A model generated the notes under the pieces. The model ran no database searches and was not told the DNA's origin. It was given only the letters and a program-made list of their open reading frames with translations. From positions 629,854 to 693,853 of the forward strand of contig JBDXCV010000009.1 of assembly GCA_039980135.1 (NCBI GenBank): a stretch of 64,000 bases of DNA, in the 5' to 3' direction. Shown piece after piece: positions 8,952 through 17,906 of the stretch. Each line of letters begins with the position of its first letter. The first letter of the stretch is position 1. The position numbers were made by a program, and so were the translations under genes. Source of the DNA: Alphaproteobacteria bacterium (GTDB taxonomy: Bacteria; Pseudomonadota; Alphaproteobacteria; UBA6615).

Positions 8952-9377
8952 ATGTCAAAAATCACCCCCGAGGCGTTCAACGCCCTGACAGAGCGCGAGT
9001 TGCCGATCGCCGCCAACTACGGGTTTCGCGCCGAGGAGATCGGCGACGGCAGCGCACGGGTGCGGGCGCCGTTTAGCACGGACTTTACCCGCCCCGGCGG
9101 CACGGTCAGCGGCCCGGTCATGATGGCGCTCACGGATTTCGGCATGTACGCCGCGCTGATGGGCGCGATTGGCGAGATTACGCTCGCCGTGACCACCAAC
9201 CTGAACATCAACTTCCTGCGCCGCCCGGCACCCGTCGACCTTCTGGCGCACTGCAATGTCATCAAACTCGGGCGCCGGCTCGCCGTGATCGAGGTGACGC
9301 TGTACTCCGAAGGTGACGACGCCCCCATTGCACACGCCACGGGCACCTACTCGATACCGCCGGATGCCGCACGCTGA
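8952..9377 (+). CDS. PaaI-type hotdog-fold thioesterase
   Basis: 141-residue hotdog protein of the PaaI/YbgC-like acyl-CoA thioesterase type. Landmarks are FTRPGGTVSGPVMMALTDFG, where the central helix carries the catalytic acid, TTNLNINFLRRP and the strand HATGTYSIP. It likely hydrolyses an acyl- or aryl-CoA in the cytoplasm. The start at ATG 8952 has GAGG 5-6 nt upstream; the longer frame from 8892 has none. It precedes the dehydrogenase pair by about 100 bp in the same direction. Confidence 0.85.
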   Translation: MSKITPEAFNALTERELPIAANYGFRAEEIGDGSARVRAPFSTDFTRPGGTVSGPVMMALTDFGMYAALMGAIGEITLAVTTNLNINFLRRPAPVDLLAHCNVIKLGRRLAVIEVTLYSEGDDAPIAHATGTYSIPPDAAR

Positions 9378-9481
9378 CGGCACAAAACCCGTGCGCGGGG
9401 CCAACTGGACAAGCCCCGGATCGACTGATACGAGTCCGGCAAGAAACTGTTCAACAACGAAAATCCCAAAGGAGAGGTCCC

Positions 9482-10456
9482 GTGGCTGATAGCTCGATCT
9501 TCGCCGTCGCCGATTCACCGTTCCCGTCGCTGGAACCCGTCGAAACGGTACTCGCAAGCTTCAATCCGACCATCAGTATGGCCGCCGATACGTCCGAGGA
9601 CGCCATCATCGAGGCGGCCAAGGGCGCCAAGGCGCTGTTCGTCACCTACGCCCAGATCACCGCGAAGGTCATCGAAACGCTCGACGGTTGCGGCGCGATC
9701 GGCCGGTTCGGTATCGGCCTCGACAATATCGACCTCGACGCCGCTACGGCGGCGGGAATTCCGGTCGTCTACGCGCCGCAATATTGCCTCGACGAAGTGT
9801 CGGATCACACGATGGCGTTGCTGCTGACCGCCGCCCGCAAGACCGCGCTCGCCGACAAGCTGGTCAAGCAGGGTCGCTGGGAAATGCCGGCCGTCGTGCC
9901 GATCATGCGCTTCCGCGGCAAGACCTTGGGCCTCGTCGGCCTCGGCAATATCGCCCAGCTGGTGGCCGTGAAGGCCCAGGCCTTCGGGATCAACGTCATC
10001 GCTTCCGACCCCTATGTGAAACCCGAGGTCGCCAAGGAAAAAGGTGTGGAGCTGGTCGAATTCGACGCGCTGCTCGAACGCTCGGACTATGTATCGGTCC
10101 ACGCGCCGTTGACACCCGCGACCGAGAACATGTTCTCCACCGACGCCTTCGCGAAGATGAAGAACTCCGCCTTTATCGTGAACACGGCGCGCGGCGGCCT
10201 GATCGACACCGCGGCCCTCGTCGCGGCGCTCGACGCCGGTGAGATTGCCGGCGCCGGCCTCGATGTGCTGCCGCAGGAACCGCCGGCCAAGGATGACCCG
10301 ATCCTGAGCCGTGACGATGTGGTCATCAATCCGCACACCTCCTTCTATTCCGAGGATGCGCTGGATGACCTGCAGACCACCGTTGCGGGCGATATCCTGA
10401 CGATCCTGAATGGCGGACAGCCAAAGTGGCCCGCCAATCCGGACGTCTTCAAATAG
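9482..10456 (+). CDS. D-isomer-specific 2-hydroxyacid dehydrogenase (C-terminal-binding-protein-like)
   Basis: 324-residue NAD-dependent dehydrogenase. The substrate domain includes RFGIGLDNIDLDAAT; the nucleotide domain has GLVGLGNIAQLVAVKA with the GxGxxA-type loop; the catalytic arginine is in NTARGGLIDTAAL, the glutamate in DVLPQEPP and the histidine in NPHTSFYS. The last motif, PHTSFYSEDAL, resembles CtBP-like and phosphoglycerate-dehydrogenase-like enzymes. Translation starts at GTG 9482 after AAAGGAGAGG. The zinc dehydrogenase gene follows after 69 bp with its own ribosome site, so co-transcription and a shared catabolic route are likely. Confidence 0.9.
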   Translation: MADSSIFAVADSPFPSLEPVETVLASFNPTISMAADTSEDAIIEAAKGAKALFVTYAQITAKVIETLDGCGAIGRFGIGLDNIDLDAATAAGIPVVYAPQYCLDEVSDHTMALLLTAARKTALADKLVKQGRWEMPAVVPIMRFRGKTLGLVGLGNIAQLVAVKAQAFGINVIASDPYVKPEVAKEKGVELVEFDALLERSDYVSVHAPLTPATENMFSTDAFAKMKNSAFIVNTARGGLIDTAALVAALDAGEIAGAGLDVLPQEPPAKDDPILSRDDVVINPHTSFYSEDALDDLQTTVAGDILTILNGGQPKWPANPDVFK

Positions 10457-10525
10457 GCAGGTAAAACTGGACCCGATCAAGTAACCCGGCCGCAGGTGCC
10501 GGCAGATACCCAGGGAGATACAGCC

Positions 10526-11530
10526 ATGCGCGCAATGGTGCTCACAGAACCCAACGTGGTCGAGCAACGGGATATTCCCGAACCCACGACGGATCAGGGT
10601 GAGGCCCTGGTGCGCGTGACCAGTTCCGGCATTTGCGGGACCGACCTTAAAATTCTCACTGGCGGCATTCCGGCACCCAAGCCGATCGTCATGGGGCATG
10701 AGATGGTCGGTGAGCTTCTGAACGACGCGACTGACGCCAAGGCCGGCCAGCGCGTGCTGGTCGACCCGGTCTATCATTGCGGCACTTGCCACGCCTGTCT
10801 GCACAACCAGCAGCATATCTGCACCCGCGGCGGCCTGATCGGGCGCGACATCAATGGTGGTTTCGCCGACCTCGTGGCGGTGCCCCCGGCCAACTGTTAT
10901 GTGGTTCCCGACGAAATCGCCGACCATGAAGTCCCGCTGATCCAGGTGCTGACCACCTGCATGCACGGCCATCGCATGGCGGACATCTTCCCCGGCGATG
11001 TCGTGGTCGTGATCGGTCTCGGCGTGACCGGCCAGCTTCATGTGCAGCTGGCCAAGGCGCGCGGCGCCACCGTGATCGGCATCACACGCTCCCAGTGGAA
11101 GCTCGATCTCGCCAAGTCCCTCGGTGCGGATTACACCCTGGCTCCCGGCGACGACATCAAGGACAAGATCCTTGATATCTGCAAGGGCGACGGCGCCGAT
11201 CTGGTGATCGAATCCGTTGGCAAGGTACTGACACTCGGCCAGGCGTTCGACCTGGTGCGAACCGGCGGCGCGATCATGCCCTTTGGCATCTACACAGAGA
11301 CGAAGGCCGAACTGCCGTTCTACCAGTTCTATTTCAAGGAAATTCAGATCCTCAACGCGCGCGCGTCGAAGGGTCAGGATTTTGTGGCTTCAATGGACCT
11401 GGTGAAGCGCGGTGTGGTCAAGCTGGATCCGATGATCAGTGATCGCGAACCGCTGGAGAATCTCTCCGGCGCACTCGACATGCTGACCAGCGAAGCCAAG
11501 GGCCGGATGAAAATCATCATGGATCACTGA
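10526..11530 (+). CDS. Zinc-binding alcohol dehydrogenase (MDR superfamily)
   Basis: 334-residue medium-chain dehydrogenase. The catalytic zinc site is GICGTDLKILTGG plus GHE near residue 60; the structural zinc site is the cluster CGTCHACLHNQQHIC near residues 86-100; the NAD-binding loop is VIGLGVTGQLHVQLAKA. It oxidises a secondary alcohol or polyol of unknown identity, like threonine or sorbitol dehydrogenases. Start ATG 10526 follows AGGGAGA; ten codons of open frame precede it without a better site. Likely in an operon with the upstream 2-hydroxyacid dehydrogenase. Confidence 0.9.
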   Translation: MRAMVLTEPNVVEQRDIPEPTTDQGEALVRVTSSGICGTDLKILTGGIPAPKPIVMGHEMVGELLNDATDAKAGQRVLVDPVYHCGTCHACLHNQQHICTRGGLIGRDINGGFADLVAVPPANCYVVPDEIADHEVPLIQVLTTCMHGHRMADIFPGDVVVVIGLGVTGQLHVQLAKARGATVIGITRSQWKLDLAKSLGADYTLAPGDDIKDKILDICKGDGADLVIESVGKVLTLGQAFDLVRTGGAIMPFGIYTETKAELPFYQFYFKEIQILNARASKGQDFVASMDLVKRGVVKLDPMISDREPLENLSGALDMLTSEAKGRMKIIMDH

Positions 11531-11547
11531 GGGGGCTCAAATAGAGC

Positions 11548-13029
11548 TCACCCAGGGGACCGCATCTCACCCGGATGCATCATCGGCATCGGCTTCTTCT
11601 CGTTCAGCTCCGGCTTCAGCCAGCGCACGATCCCGGCAACCCCATCGACCCCGACGGTCGAGCCATCGGGAATCTGCTGGGTCGCACCGGCCACACCGAG
11701 CACCATCGGGATACCGCGCTCGCGCCCCAAAGACGCCAGATGGGACGTGCTGCCGCCCAGTTCCGCGACGATCGCCGACACCCGCGGGAGCACACCGACC
11801 AGCGCCGGTCCGGCGACATTGGTCACCAGCACATCGCCATGGTTCAGGCGTGAAATCTCGCATTCGCAGTTGATCACGCAGGCCCGGCCCGAGCCCCAGC
11901 CCATGCCGCCCGGATGACCGCGCAGACCCGGTCGGCCGCGCCAGACTTCGTCCAGTACAATCGGCTCCTCGACATGCAGCGGGCGCGCCTGAAGCATCTT
12001 GATCCCGTCATCGTCCTTGGCCCACTCGACCTCGACCGAGAGGCCCATCATCTCCTCGGCCACCTTCATATAGCGGGCGAGCTCGTGAACTTCGTCCGTG
12101 GTCAGGCACTGGCGGCGCGGCGCGGCGTCCTTTTGCGGTGCGTGATCATGGTCGTGGCTGTGATCATGGTCATGGTCGTGGTCGTGGTCATGGTTGTGAC
12201 CATGATTATGCGCATGGTCGTGATCGTGCTCGTGTCCCTGCGCTTGAGTCGCCGCCACGGCCGCCATCGGATTCTGGGGCGGTGCCTGATGCGCGTGGCA
12301 ATAGGCGCTGTGTTCGAATTCCTGGCCGCCAATTGCCTCGATCAGCTTGCCTTCGGCCGTCAGGTCGTATCGGTCAGGCACCACTTCACCCTGGGCCAGC
12401 GCTTCGCCGAGCCCCCACGTGGCGCTGACGGACATGCCGCCGTCGGCGGTCTGGCTCAGGCCGCCACCGGATGCTTCGGCCTCGATCAGCGGCTGGACCA
12501 GCACCGACATCGCGGTGTCGATTGCGCTGATCTCCTTGTCCTGCATGTAGCGCATGGCCTGGGGCGACCAGAGCGCGCCCCAACAGGCGCGCACGGCCGT
12601 CAGAAAGTCTTCCTCGCCCTCAATGCCGAGAAATGTCTGGAACTGCCCCGCGAAGGACGACCCCTCGGTGTCCTCCATCAGCGAGGACGACCGTACGGCG
12701 AGCCGCATGCCTGTCTCCGCCGTCAGTGCGCGGTAGGCGTCGAGGATTTCGGCTTCGATGTCCGGCGCGATGGGCTCGGAAAACAGCCCGATACGGACAT
12801 CGGCGATCGGCCCGCGCGATTCCATGAACGGCAAGTTCACCGCCTGTTCGGCGGCTTCCACCAGACCGAGGGATTCCAGCTGATGGAAATAGGCATCCGC
12901 GCCGAGCACGAAGCCGCCCGGGGTCGGCAATCCGGCATGGCCGAGTGCCGCCTGATTGGCCGCCTTCGGGCCGAACCGCGCCGCATCCGTCGCCGCCTTG
13001 TCGGTCAACGACACAACGAACTTCGCCAT
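11548..13029 (-). CDS. PEP/pyruvate-binding phosphotransferase-like protein with histidine-rich linker
   Basis: 493 residues, shorter than PEP synthase (about 790). Residues 1-240 match the PPDK_N/PEP-synthase ATP-grasp domain (ARFGPKAANQAALGHAGLPTPGGF, RSSSLMEDTEGSSFAGQF, ATWGLGEALAQGEVVPDRY). Residues 380-480 are the swivelling phosphohistidine domain with GGSTSHLASLGRERGIPMVLG-type sequence, retaining the catalytic His after Ser. The PEP-binding barrel is absent. Between them, residues 266-296 hold 16 histidines in strict alternation with mostly Asp. This layout resembles two-domain antibiotic- or substrate-phosphorylating relatives such as rifampin phosphotransferase without its middle domain. 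The acceptor is unknown; the linker suggests metal binding. Confidence 0.8.
   Translation of the reverse strand: MAKFVVSLTDKAATDAARFGPKAANQAALGHAGLPTPGGFVLGADAYFHQLESLGLVEAAEQAVNLPFMESRGPIADVRIGLFSEPIAPDIEAEILDAYRALTAETGMRLAVRSSSLMEDTEGSSFAGQFQTFLGIEGEEDFLTAVRACWGALWSPQAMRYMQDKEISAIDTAMSVLVQPLIEAEASGGGLSQTADGGMSVSATWGLGEALAQGEVVPDRYDLTAEGKLIEAIGGQEFEHSAYCHAHQAPPQNPMAAVAATQAQGHEHDHDHAHNHGHNHDHDHDHDHDHSHDHDHAPQKDAAPRRQCLTTDEVHELARYMKVAEEMMGLSVEVEWAKDDDGIKMLQARPLHVEEPIVLDEVWRGRPGLRGHPGGMGWGSGRACVINCECEISRLNHGDVLVTNVAGPALVGVLPRVSAIVAELGGSTSHLASLGRERGIPMVLGVAGATQQIPDGSTVGVDGVAGIVRWLKPELNEKKPMPMMHPGEMRSPG
12142..12234. repeat. His-Asp codon repeat inside the PEP/pyruvate-binding gene
   Basis: A 93-bp in-frame low-complexity tract of alternating His codons (CAC/CAT) and mostly Asp codons (GAC/GAT), reading as GTG/ATG-rich repeats on the plus strand. 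It encodes residues 266-296 with 16 histidines. Codon use alternates between synonymous forms, which argues that selection keeps the protein sequence and not only the DNA repeat. Confidence 0.9.
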
Positions 13030-13089
13030 ATTCCTTCATCCCTTATGTATGGAACTGGAGACGTACAATACCATGTCCAGTTATCAATT

Positions 13090-13116
13090 CGGCCGGGCGA
13101 TCGTGCCGCCCGGCCG
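13090..13116. terminator. Hairpin terminator downstream of the M24 gene
   Basis: CGGCCGGGCG (13090-13099) pairs perfectly with CGCCCGGCCG (13107-13116) around a 7-nt loop. It sits 48 bp beyond the stop of the M24-fold gene and upstream of the PEP/pyruvate-binding gene, so it probably separates two minus-strand transcription units. AATTGATAA follows on the minus strand; the T-run is weak. Confidence 0.6.
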
Positions 13117-13163
13117 AACCAATTCAAATTTTAAGCTCCGTTCCGAAGCTCAACACCGCGTAT

Positions 13164-14423
13164 TTAGTGCGGCATCGGGTCGACGACCGTGATCTGGTTC
13201 ACCGGGAAGTTGGTGATGACCTCGGTCTCGTCCGCGTGGACAATCTGCATCTCCTCGATGCGGCAGCCGAACTTGAACGGAACGCCGTGCTGCGTCTCGA
13301 GCGCGAAGACCATGCCTTCCTGGATCTCGATCGGATGATCGAGGGACCAGATGCGCGAGATGACGGGCGGATCGTACTGGGCAAGACCCAGGCCGTGGCC
13401 CCACAGGTTCGCGGCCGCCTGATCTTCTTCCTCGTAACCCCAGGCCTCCTTGGCGGACGGCCATTTCAGGGCGATGTCGCGGGTCGAGGCACCGACCTTC
13501 ACCGCTTCCATCGAGGACTGCAGCCAATCGAGCGCCTCGGCATACACATCCTTCATCTCCTGCGTCGGCTCGCGGCCAACACAATAGGTGCGGTAGTAGC
13601 AGGACTTGTAGCCATTCCACGTCAGTGCCGCCAAATCCATGAAGACGATGTCGCCTGGCTGGATGATGCGGTCACCGAAGTTACGCCAGTTCGGCCAGGT
13701 GTTCGGACCCGAGGAAACGATGACGTCCTCGACATCTTCCATGCCCGGAATGTCGTACAGGAACTTCATGATGTGCGCGGTCACCTGGTTCTCGGTGATA
13801 CCCGGCTTCAGAAACTTCATGCACTCCCAGTGGGCCGCATCGCCGATCGCGCCAACGATACGGGCACATTCCTGCTCGTCTTTGCTCTTGACCGCACGGG
13901 CGTCCATCATCGGGGACATACCGTCCGCCCACTCAATGCCCTCTTCGGCAAAGTGGTTCATCATGTTGATGTCGACGAAATCAACGCCCAGCTTCTCGCC
14001 GGCCACACCGAAACGCGCCATCTCTTCCTTGATCGCGTTGGTGAACTTGGTCACCTGCTGCGTCGAGGCACCGCCCGCTGCGCCCTTGATCCAGGCGTAG
14101 GAGTAACGGATGTTCTCGGGCGGGATCCACGGCGCGTGGCGCTCGACCTGCATGCCGATATCACCCTGCTCGAACAGGACCGGTGCGGCATCGCCACACA
14201 GCAGCGCATAGCGCAGACCCGGCTTCAGGCGGTTCCAGCCCGGCGTCAGCGTTCCCGTGATGTAGCGAACGTTCTCGTCATACATGCAAAGCATGGCGCC
14301 GAGGCCAGCCTTCTTCATCATGTCGCGGGCGCGCTCGAGGCGATAGTTGCGCAGGCGGTCCCAGTTGACCTTTTCCTGCCAATCGACTCCGGTAATGCCG
14401 AAATTCGCCGTTCCGTATCGCAT
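13164..14423 (-). CDS. M24 family (creatinase/aminopeptidase P fold) protein with an altered metal site
   Basis: 419 residues: an N-terminal creatinase-type domain (MKKAGLGAMLCMYDENVRYITG) and a C-terminal pita-bread domain. Metal-ligand positions are D263 (IVFMDLAAL), C275 (GYKSCYYRTY) where the family has Asp, H343 (LWGHGLGL), a Glu in FALETQ and one in CRIEEM. The usual DxG at the first site is DLA. The pattern resembles the M24 branch that includes the DMSP lyase DddP, which also deviates from peptidases, but DddP keeps the second Asp. It may be a non-peptidase lyase or hydrolase. No signal peptide. Confidence 0.8.
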   Translation of the reverse strand: MRYGTANFGITGVDWQEKVNWDRLRNYRLERARDMMKKAGLGAMLCMYDENVRYITGTLTPGWNRLKPGLRYALLCGDAAPVLFEQGDIGMQVERHAPWIPPENIRYSYAWIKGAAGGASTQQVTKFTNAIKEEMARFGVAGEKLGVDFVDINMMNHFAEEGIEWADGMSPMMDARAVKSKDEQECARIVGAIGDAAHWECMKFLKPGITENQVTAHIMKFLYDIPGMEDVEDVIVSSGPNTWPNWRNFGDRIIQPGDIVFMDLAALTWNGYKSCYYRTYCVGREPTQEMKDVYAEALDWLQSSMEAVKVGASTRDIALKWPSAKEAWGYEEEDQAAANLWGHGLGLAQYDPPVISRIWSLDHPIEIQEGMVFALETQHGVPFKFGCRIEEMQIVHADETEVITNFPVNQITVVDPMPH

Positions 14424-14690
14424 TCTCTTCTCCTAGAACTTTTTTTAAGGCTTCAGTTTTAGTCTAGCCAGTCCACCGGAGGCCATCCCGCATCATCTGC
14501 ATCGCGCCACCCTGACAGGCATATTCAGCTCAGACCATATCCGTTTATGCGGCGCAATCAAAGGGATGTATTGGATCGCGCCACGCAATTCGATCCACGG
14601 ACAAATTCGCACATTTCCCGCCAGCGGTCAGCGCCGCAAGCATCACAGAACTTGTGCCTCGCCCAGGACCGCCGAAGCGCAGATTGGACC

Positions 14691-16412
14691 CTATTCAGCT
14701 GCCGCCGTTTCATTTTTCACCGGATCGGTCGAGAACTCGATTCCGCCCGCATCTGTACGGTGCAGGCGCGTCACCTTGCGCCAGTCGGCATCATTGGTGT
14801 CGGGATAATCGAGACGGTAGTGCGCGCCGCGGCTTTCCTCGCGCTCCAGCGCCGCCGTCGCGAGAATCCGGCCGAGCAGCGCCAGGTTGCGGATCGAAAG
14901 CGCACTCTCGATTTCCTCGCCCCGGCCCTTGCCCGTATCGCGTGCCTCTTCCGACAGGCGCAGATTCCGCAAATCCTCATTCTCGATGCGCTCATACTCG
15001 GTGAGCGCCTCGCGCAGCGTGGCCTCGTCGCGGATCGGGCCCAGCTTGTCATGGGCCAGCATCCGGCAATGCATCCGCACATCACCCTGATACGGGCCAT
15101 CAGCCCGCTCCAGGAGACCGCTCAGCCACTCGCGCTCCGTCTCTGGAATCGCATTATCGCCGAGGGCCGGGACCGAAACCGGCTCGGAACCGATGAGCTC
15201 GGCCGCCTTGCGGCCGGCGCGACGGCCGAACGCCAGCGACGCGGCCAGGGCCGAGCCGCCGATCCGGTTGCCGCCGTGGATGCCGCCGGCTGTCTCGCCC
15301 GCGGCAAACAGGCCCGGAATCGAACTCTGGCCATAAGTGTCCACATCCAGCCCGCCGAGCCATGTATGGCTGCCCGGCGCGACTTCGAGCGGGGTCTTGG
15401 TGATGTCGATGCCACGGTGCAGGCAGGTCTTGTAGACATGCGGGATCTGCTTCTGGATGGTCTCGATCGGAATCGCCGTCGCATCCATGTAGATACCACC
15501 CGTCGAACCCGCGCGGCCCGCATGAATTTCCTTGGCCATCGCCAGGATCACTTCCGAGCGCGACGACTTCTCGGCCGTGTCCGGGAAGTAGCGCTTGAGG
15601 AACTCCTCGCCCTCTTCGTTGCGGAACACCGCGCCGGCGTTAATAAAGCCGGTGGGATGAGGTGCGAAACCGAACAGCTCCTCGGGCGAGCAGCACATGG
15701 CCTGAAAATCGATCATCTCGATGCCCAGCAAATCCGCACCCGCGCGAAAGCCCATGACATAGCCGTCACCGGTCACCTGCGGCGGGTTGTCGTTTACATA
15801 GAACAGGCCGCTGCCGCCGCCGGTCGCGAGAATCACCTGCTGGGCGGTGTAGGTCACCAGCTTGGCATTGCGGTAGTCGACGCCCCAGGCGCCGACGACG
15901 CGGCCGTCATGCTTCACCAGATCGACGATCGCGGTCAGGGAGTGTTTCTCGATCCGGTCGTCGCCGCGCAGGCGCTTCGACAGGACCTTGGTCACCATAT
16001 TGCCCGTGGTGTCATAGTGATGGCAGGCCCGCGGGTGGGAATGGTTGGGGAACATCTTCAGGTCGAGTTCGCCATCCTCACCGCGAATGAACTCGGCGCC
16101 CCATTCCTCGAGATCCTTGACGATCTGGACGATATCCTCGCACCAGGCCCGTGCCATCTCCGGGTCGATCAACTCGCCACCATATTTCAGGATGTCGTCC
16201 AGATGCTGGGCAGGGCTGTCATCCTTGCCCATCGCCGCGGCAAAACCGCCGCGCGCCACCGTCGTCGTGCCGCTGGTCGCGCGGCCCTTGGTGACCTGGA
16301 TCGTCTTGACGCCGGCCGTGGCGCATTCGAAGGCGGCCATCGTCGCCGCCGCACCACCACCGACGATCAGGACGTCGGTTTCAAAATGTTCGACCTCAAT
16401 GGAAAGGCTCAT
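14691..16412 (-). CDS. FAD-dependent fumarate reductase / succinate dehydrogenase flavoprotein-like oxidoreductase
   Basis: 573-residue flavoprotein. The FAD-binding Rossmann motif DVLIVGGGAAATMAA is at residues 11-25; the segment SGTTTVARGGFA lacks the histidine that carries covalent FAD in SdhA/FrdA, so FAD is probably non-covalent. Substrate-side motifs are RACHHYDTTGNM, GSHTWLGGLDVD and the C-terminal FAD loop FAAGETAGGIHGGNRIGGSAL. The helical C-terminal domain is present. Its ATG overlaps the stop of the upstream Tm-1-like gene (ATGA), so the two are translationally coupled. No iron-sulfur or membrane-anchor subunit is nearby, so the electron partner is unknown; it is not a complete complex II. 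Confidence 0.88.
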   Translation of the reverse strand: MSLSIEVEHFETDVLIVGGGAAATMAAFECATAGVKTIQVTKGRATSGTTTVARGGFAAAMGKDDSPAQHLDDILKYGGELIDPEMARAWCEDIVQIVKDLEEWGAEFIRGEDGELDLKMFPNHSHPRACHHYDTTGNMVTKVLSKRLRGDDRIEKHSLTAIVDLVKHDGRVVGAWGVDYRNAKLVTYTAQQVILATGGGSGLFYVNDNPPQVTGDGYVMGFRAGADLLGIEMIDFQAMCCSPEELFGFAPHPTGFINAGAVFRNEEGEEFLKRYFPDTAEKSSRSEVILAMAKEIHAGRAGSTGGIYMDATAIPIETIQKQIPHVYKTCLHRGIDITKTPLEVAPGSHTWLGGLDVDTYGQSSIPGLFAAGETAGGIHGGNRIGGSALAASLAFGRRAGRKAAELIGSEPVSVPALGDNAIPETEREWLSGLLERADGPYQGDVRMHCRMLAHDKLGPIRDEATLREALTEYERIENEDLRNLRLSEEARDTGKGRGEEIESALSIRNLALLGRILATAALEREESRGAHYRLDYPDTNDADWRKVTRLHRTDAGGIEFSTDPVKNETAAAE

Positions 16413-17692
16413 GACGCTGCTCCGGATGTGCGGGTTCCGCCCGGTGCGGACCCGATGATTTCGAGAAATGCCGCCACGCAGGCATCTGCGAAGGCGGCAT
16501 CGTTGATGTGGCACGGGAGTTCTTCGACCGTGCCGGTGGTCAGATTCTCATTCAGGGTCTGGCTGAACTTCCGGTCGGTCTCGGGTTGTTTCCACGACCC
16601 CAACTCGTTCTCCGCCAAATCATATGTCTTGCGCTTGGTGTGCTCGCTATAGCCCTCGAGCGGGATCAGCACCCGAACCGGTCCGTTGGCGGCGTTCAGT
16701 CGCTCGGCAAAGGCGCGGCCGAGTTCGGCCATCTCATCGCCATTTGTCCGCATCAGAAGATTCTGCGCGTTGTACTGGAAAAATTCCCGCTCGCGATAGC
16801 GCTCGGGTGCCTGCCCGGCCCAGAAGTTCGAATGGTCGATCGCGCCCGGCACGACGACCTGGGGCAGCCCCATCGCACCCGCACCGGTCAGGCGTTCCCC
16901 GCCCGCGTCATACACGCCGTTGGTCACGAAATCCGTGAGCTCGTGGGTGGTAATGTCGAGAACACCGGCCAGCTCGCCCTCGCGCGCCAGCCGTTCGAGC
17001 GCCCGGCCGCCGATGCCCGAAGCGTGAAACAGAATGACCTCGAAACCCTCCGCTTCGAGCAGCGCCTGCGCGCGATCCACACAACCCGCCGTACCCCCGA
17101 AGGATGAAATCGCCACCAGCGGCGGATGATCTTCGGTCTCGGCGGCCTTGTTGGCCCGGTGGCACGCGGCAGCCGCCACGCCAACGGCGGCGTTCTCCAT
17201 CGCGGCCTTGGTGATCCGGTTGAGCGCCACATCGCCGATCGAAGCGTGCATGGCGATATCGGCCTCGGCCACATACCATTGCACGGCAGCCGTCGCGGCG
17301 ACCGCGCTCACCATCGCCTTGGGCACCAGATAAGGCAGCGCGCGCATGATCGCGCAGGCCATGGTCGTGCCGTTGGCGCCGCCCAGGCCGATCGCGCCAT
17401 CGAGTTCGCCGGCATCGAAGCGGCCGCGCACGACCTTGATGGCGCCGTCTAGCATGGCGTCCGATGCCGCGCGCCGGTCCATCTTCGCCAGGCCGTCCCA
17501 GCTATGTCCGCCTGCTTCGGCAACGTCACCACCGGTCATGTCGGCGCCGGTACTGTCGTGGGGCATCAGGGAGAGGTCGACGATCCAGGGCGTGGTGCCG
17601 GCATTGGCCAGGCATGATGCGACGAACAGCGCCTCCGGCGCCTTGGTGTCCATGGTCACCAGGATGGCGACAGTCGGTTTGGCGGCTGACAT
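16409..17692 (-). CDS. Tm-1-like ATP-binding domain protein (UPF0261)
   Basis: 427-residue member of the UPF0261/Tm-1-like family, named after the ATP-binding domain of the tomato mosaic virus resistance protein Tm-1. Landmarks are TVAILVTMDTKAPEALFVA at the start, AIGLGGANGTTMACAIMRALP, ISSFGGTAGCVDRAQALLE and FHASGIGGRALERLA. Bacterial function is unknown; members usually sit with a TIM-barrel PEP-hydrolase-family partner, which is absent here. Start ATG 17692 is chosen at the start of homology; the frame is open 27 codons further. It is the first gene of a coupled pair with the flavoprotein. Confidence 0.88.
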   Translation of the reverse strand: MSAAKPTVAILVTMDTKAPEALFVASCLANAGTTPWIVDLSLMPHDSTGADMTGGDVAEAGGHSWDGLAKMDRRAASDAMLDGAIKVVRGRFDAGELDGAIGLGGANGTTMACAIMRALPYLVPKAMVSAVAATAAVQWYVAEADIAMHASIGDVALNRITKAAMENAAVGVAAAACHRANKAAETEDHPPLVAISSFGGTAGCVDRAQALLEAEGFEVILFHASGIGGRALERLAREGELAGVLDITTHELTDFVTNGVYDAGGERLTGAGAMGLPQVVVPGAIDHSNFWAGQAPERYREREFFQYNAQNLLMRTNGDEMAELGRAFAERLNAANGPVRVLIPLEGYSEHTKRKTYDLAENELGSWKQPETDRKFSQTLNENLTTGTVEELPCHINDAAFADACVAAFLEIIGSAPGGTRTSGAAS

Positions 17693-17906
17693 TTCGGGCC
17701 GTTTCTTCCCTGTTGTTTTTCTGCGTGCGGGTTTATCACATGCCGCTAGTCTGATCGCGACGCTCAACCGCAAAAAACTTGTTCCGGTTTTTCCCGGCCA
17801 AATCGTGCTTTCCGCGGATCATAGCGAATGAAAGAGTGTCTCGAAACATGCGCATGACGTTTGCGTGTTTGAGTATCTACGAACCACAACCGCGTCGGGA
17901 TCACCC

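Noticed and set aside
9515-11041. 508-codon minus-strand frame opposite the two dehydrogenase genes
   Set aside because: Both real proteins are on the plus strand with full motifs; the antisense frame is open only because of high GC at codon position 3.
11914-13134. 406-codon plus-strand frame opposite the PEP-like gene, with GHGRG-type repeats in the overlapping frame
   Set aside because: The repeat is just the antisense of the alternating His-Asp codons; the minus frame has recognisable ATP-grasp and phosphohistidine motifs.
13164-14423. Naming the M24-fold protein as the DMSP lyase DddP
   Set aside because: Overall layout is similar but the second metal-ligand Asp is Cys275 and no DMSP demethylation or lyase genes are adjacent, so the name would over-reach.
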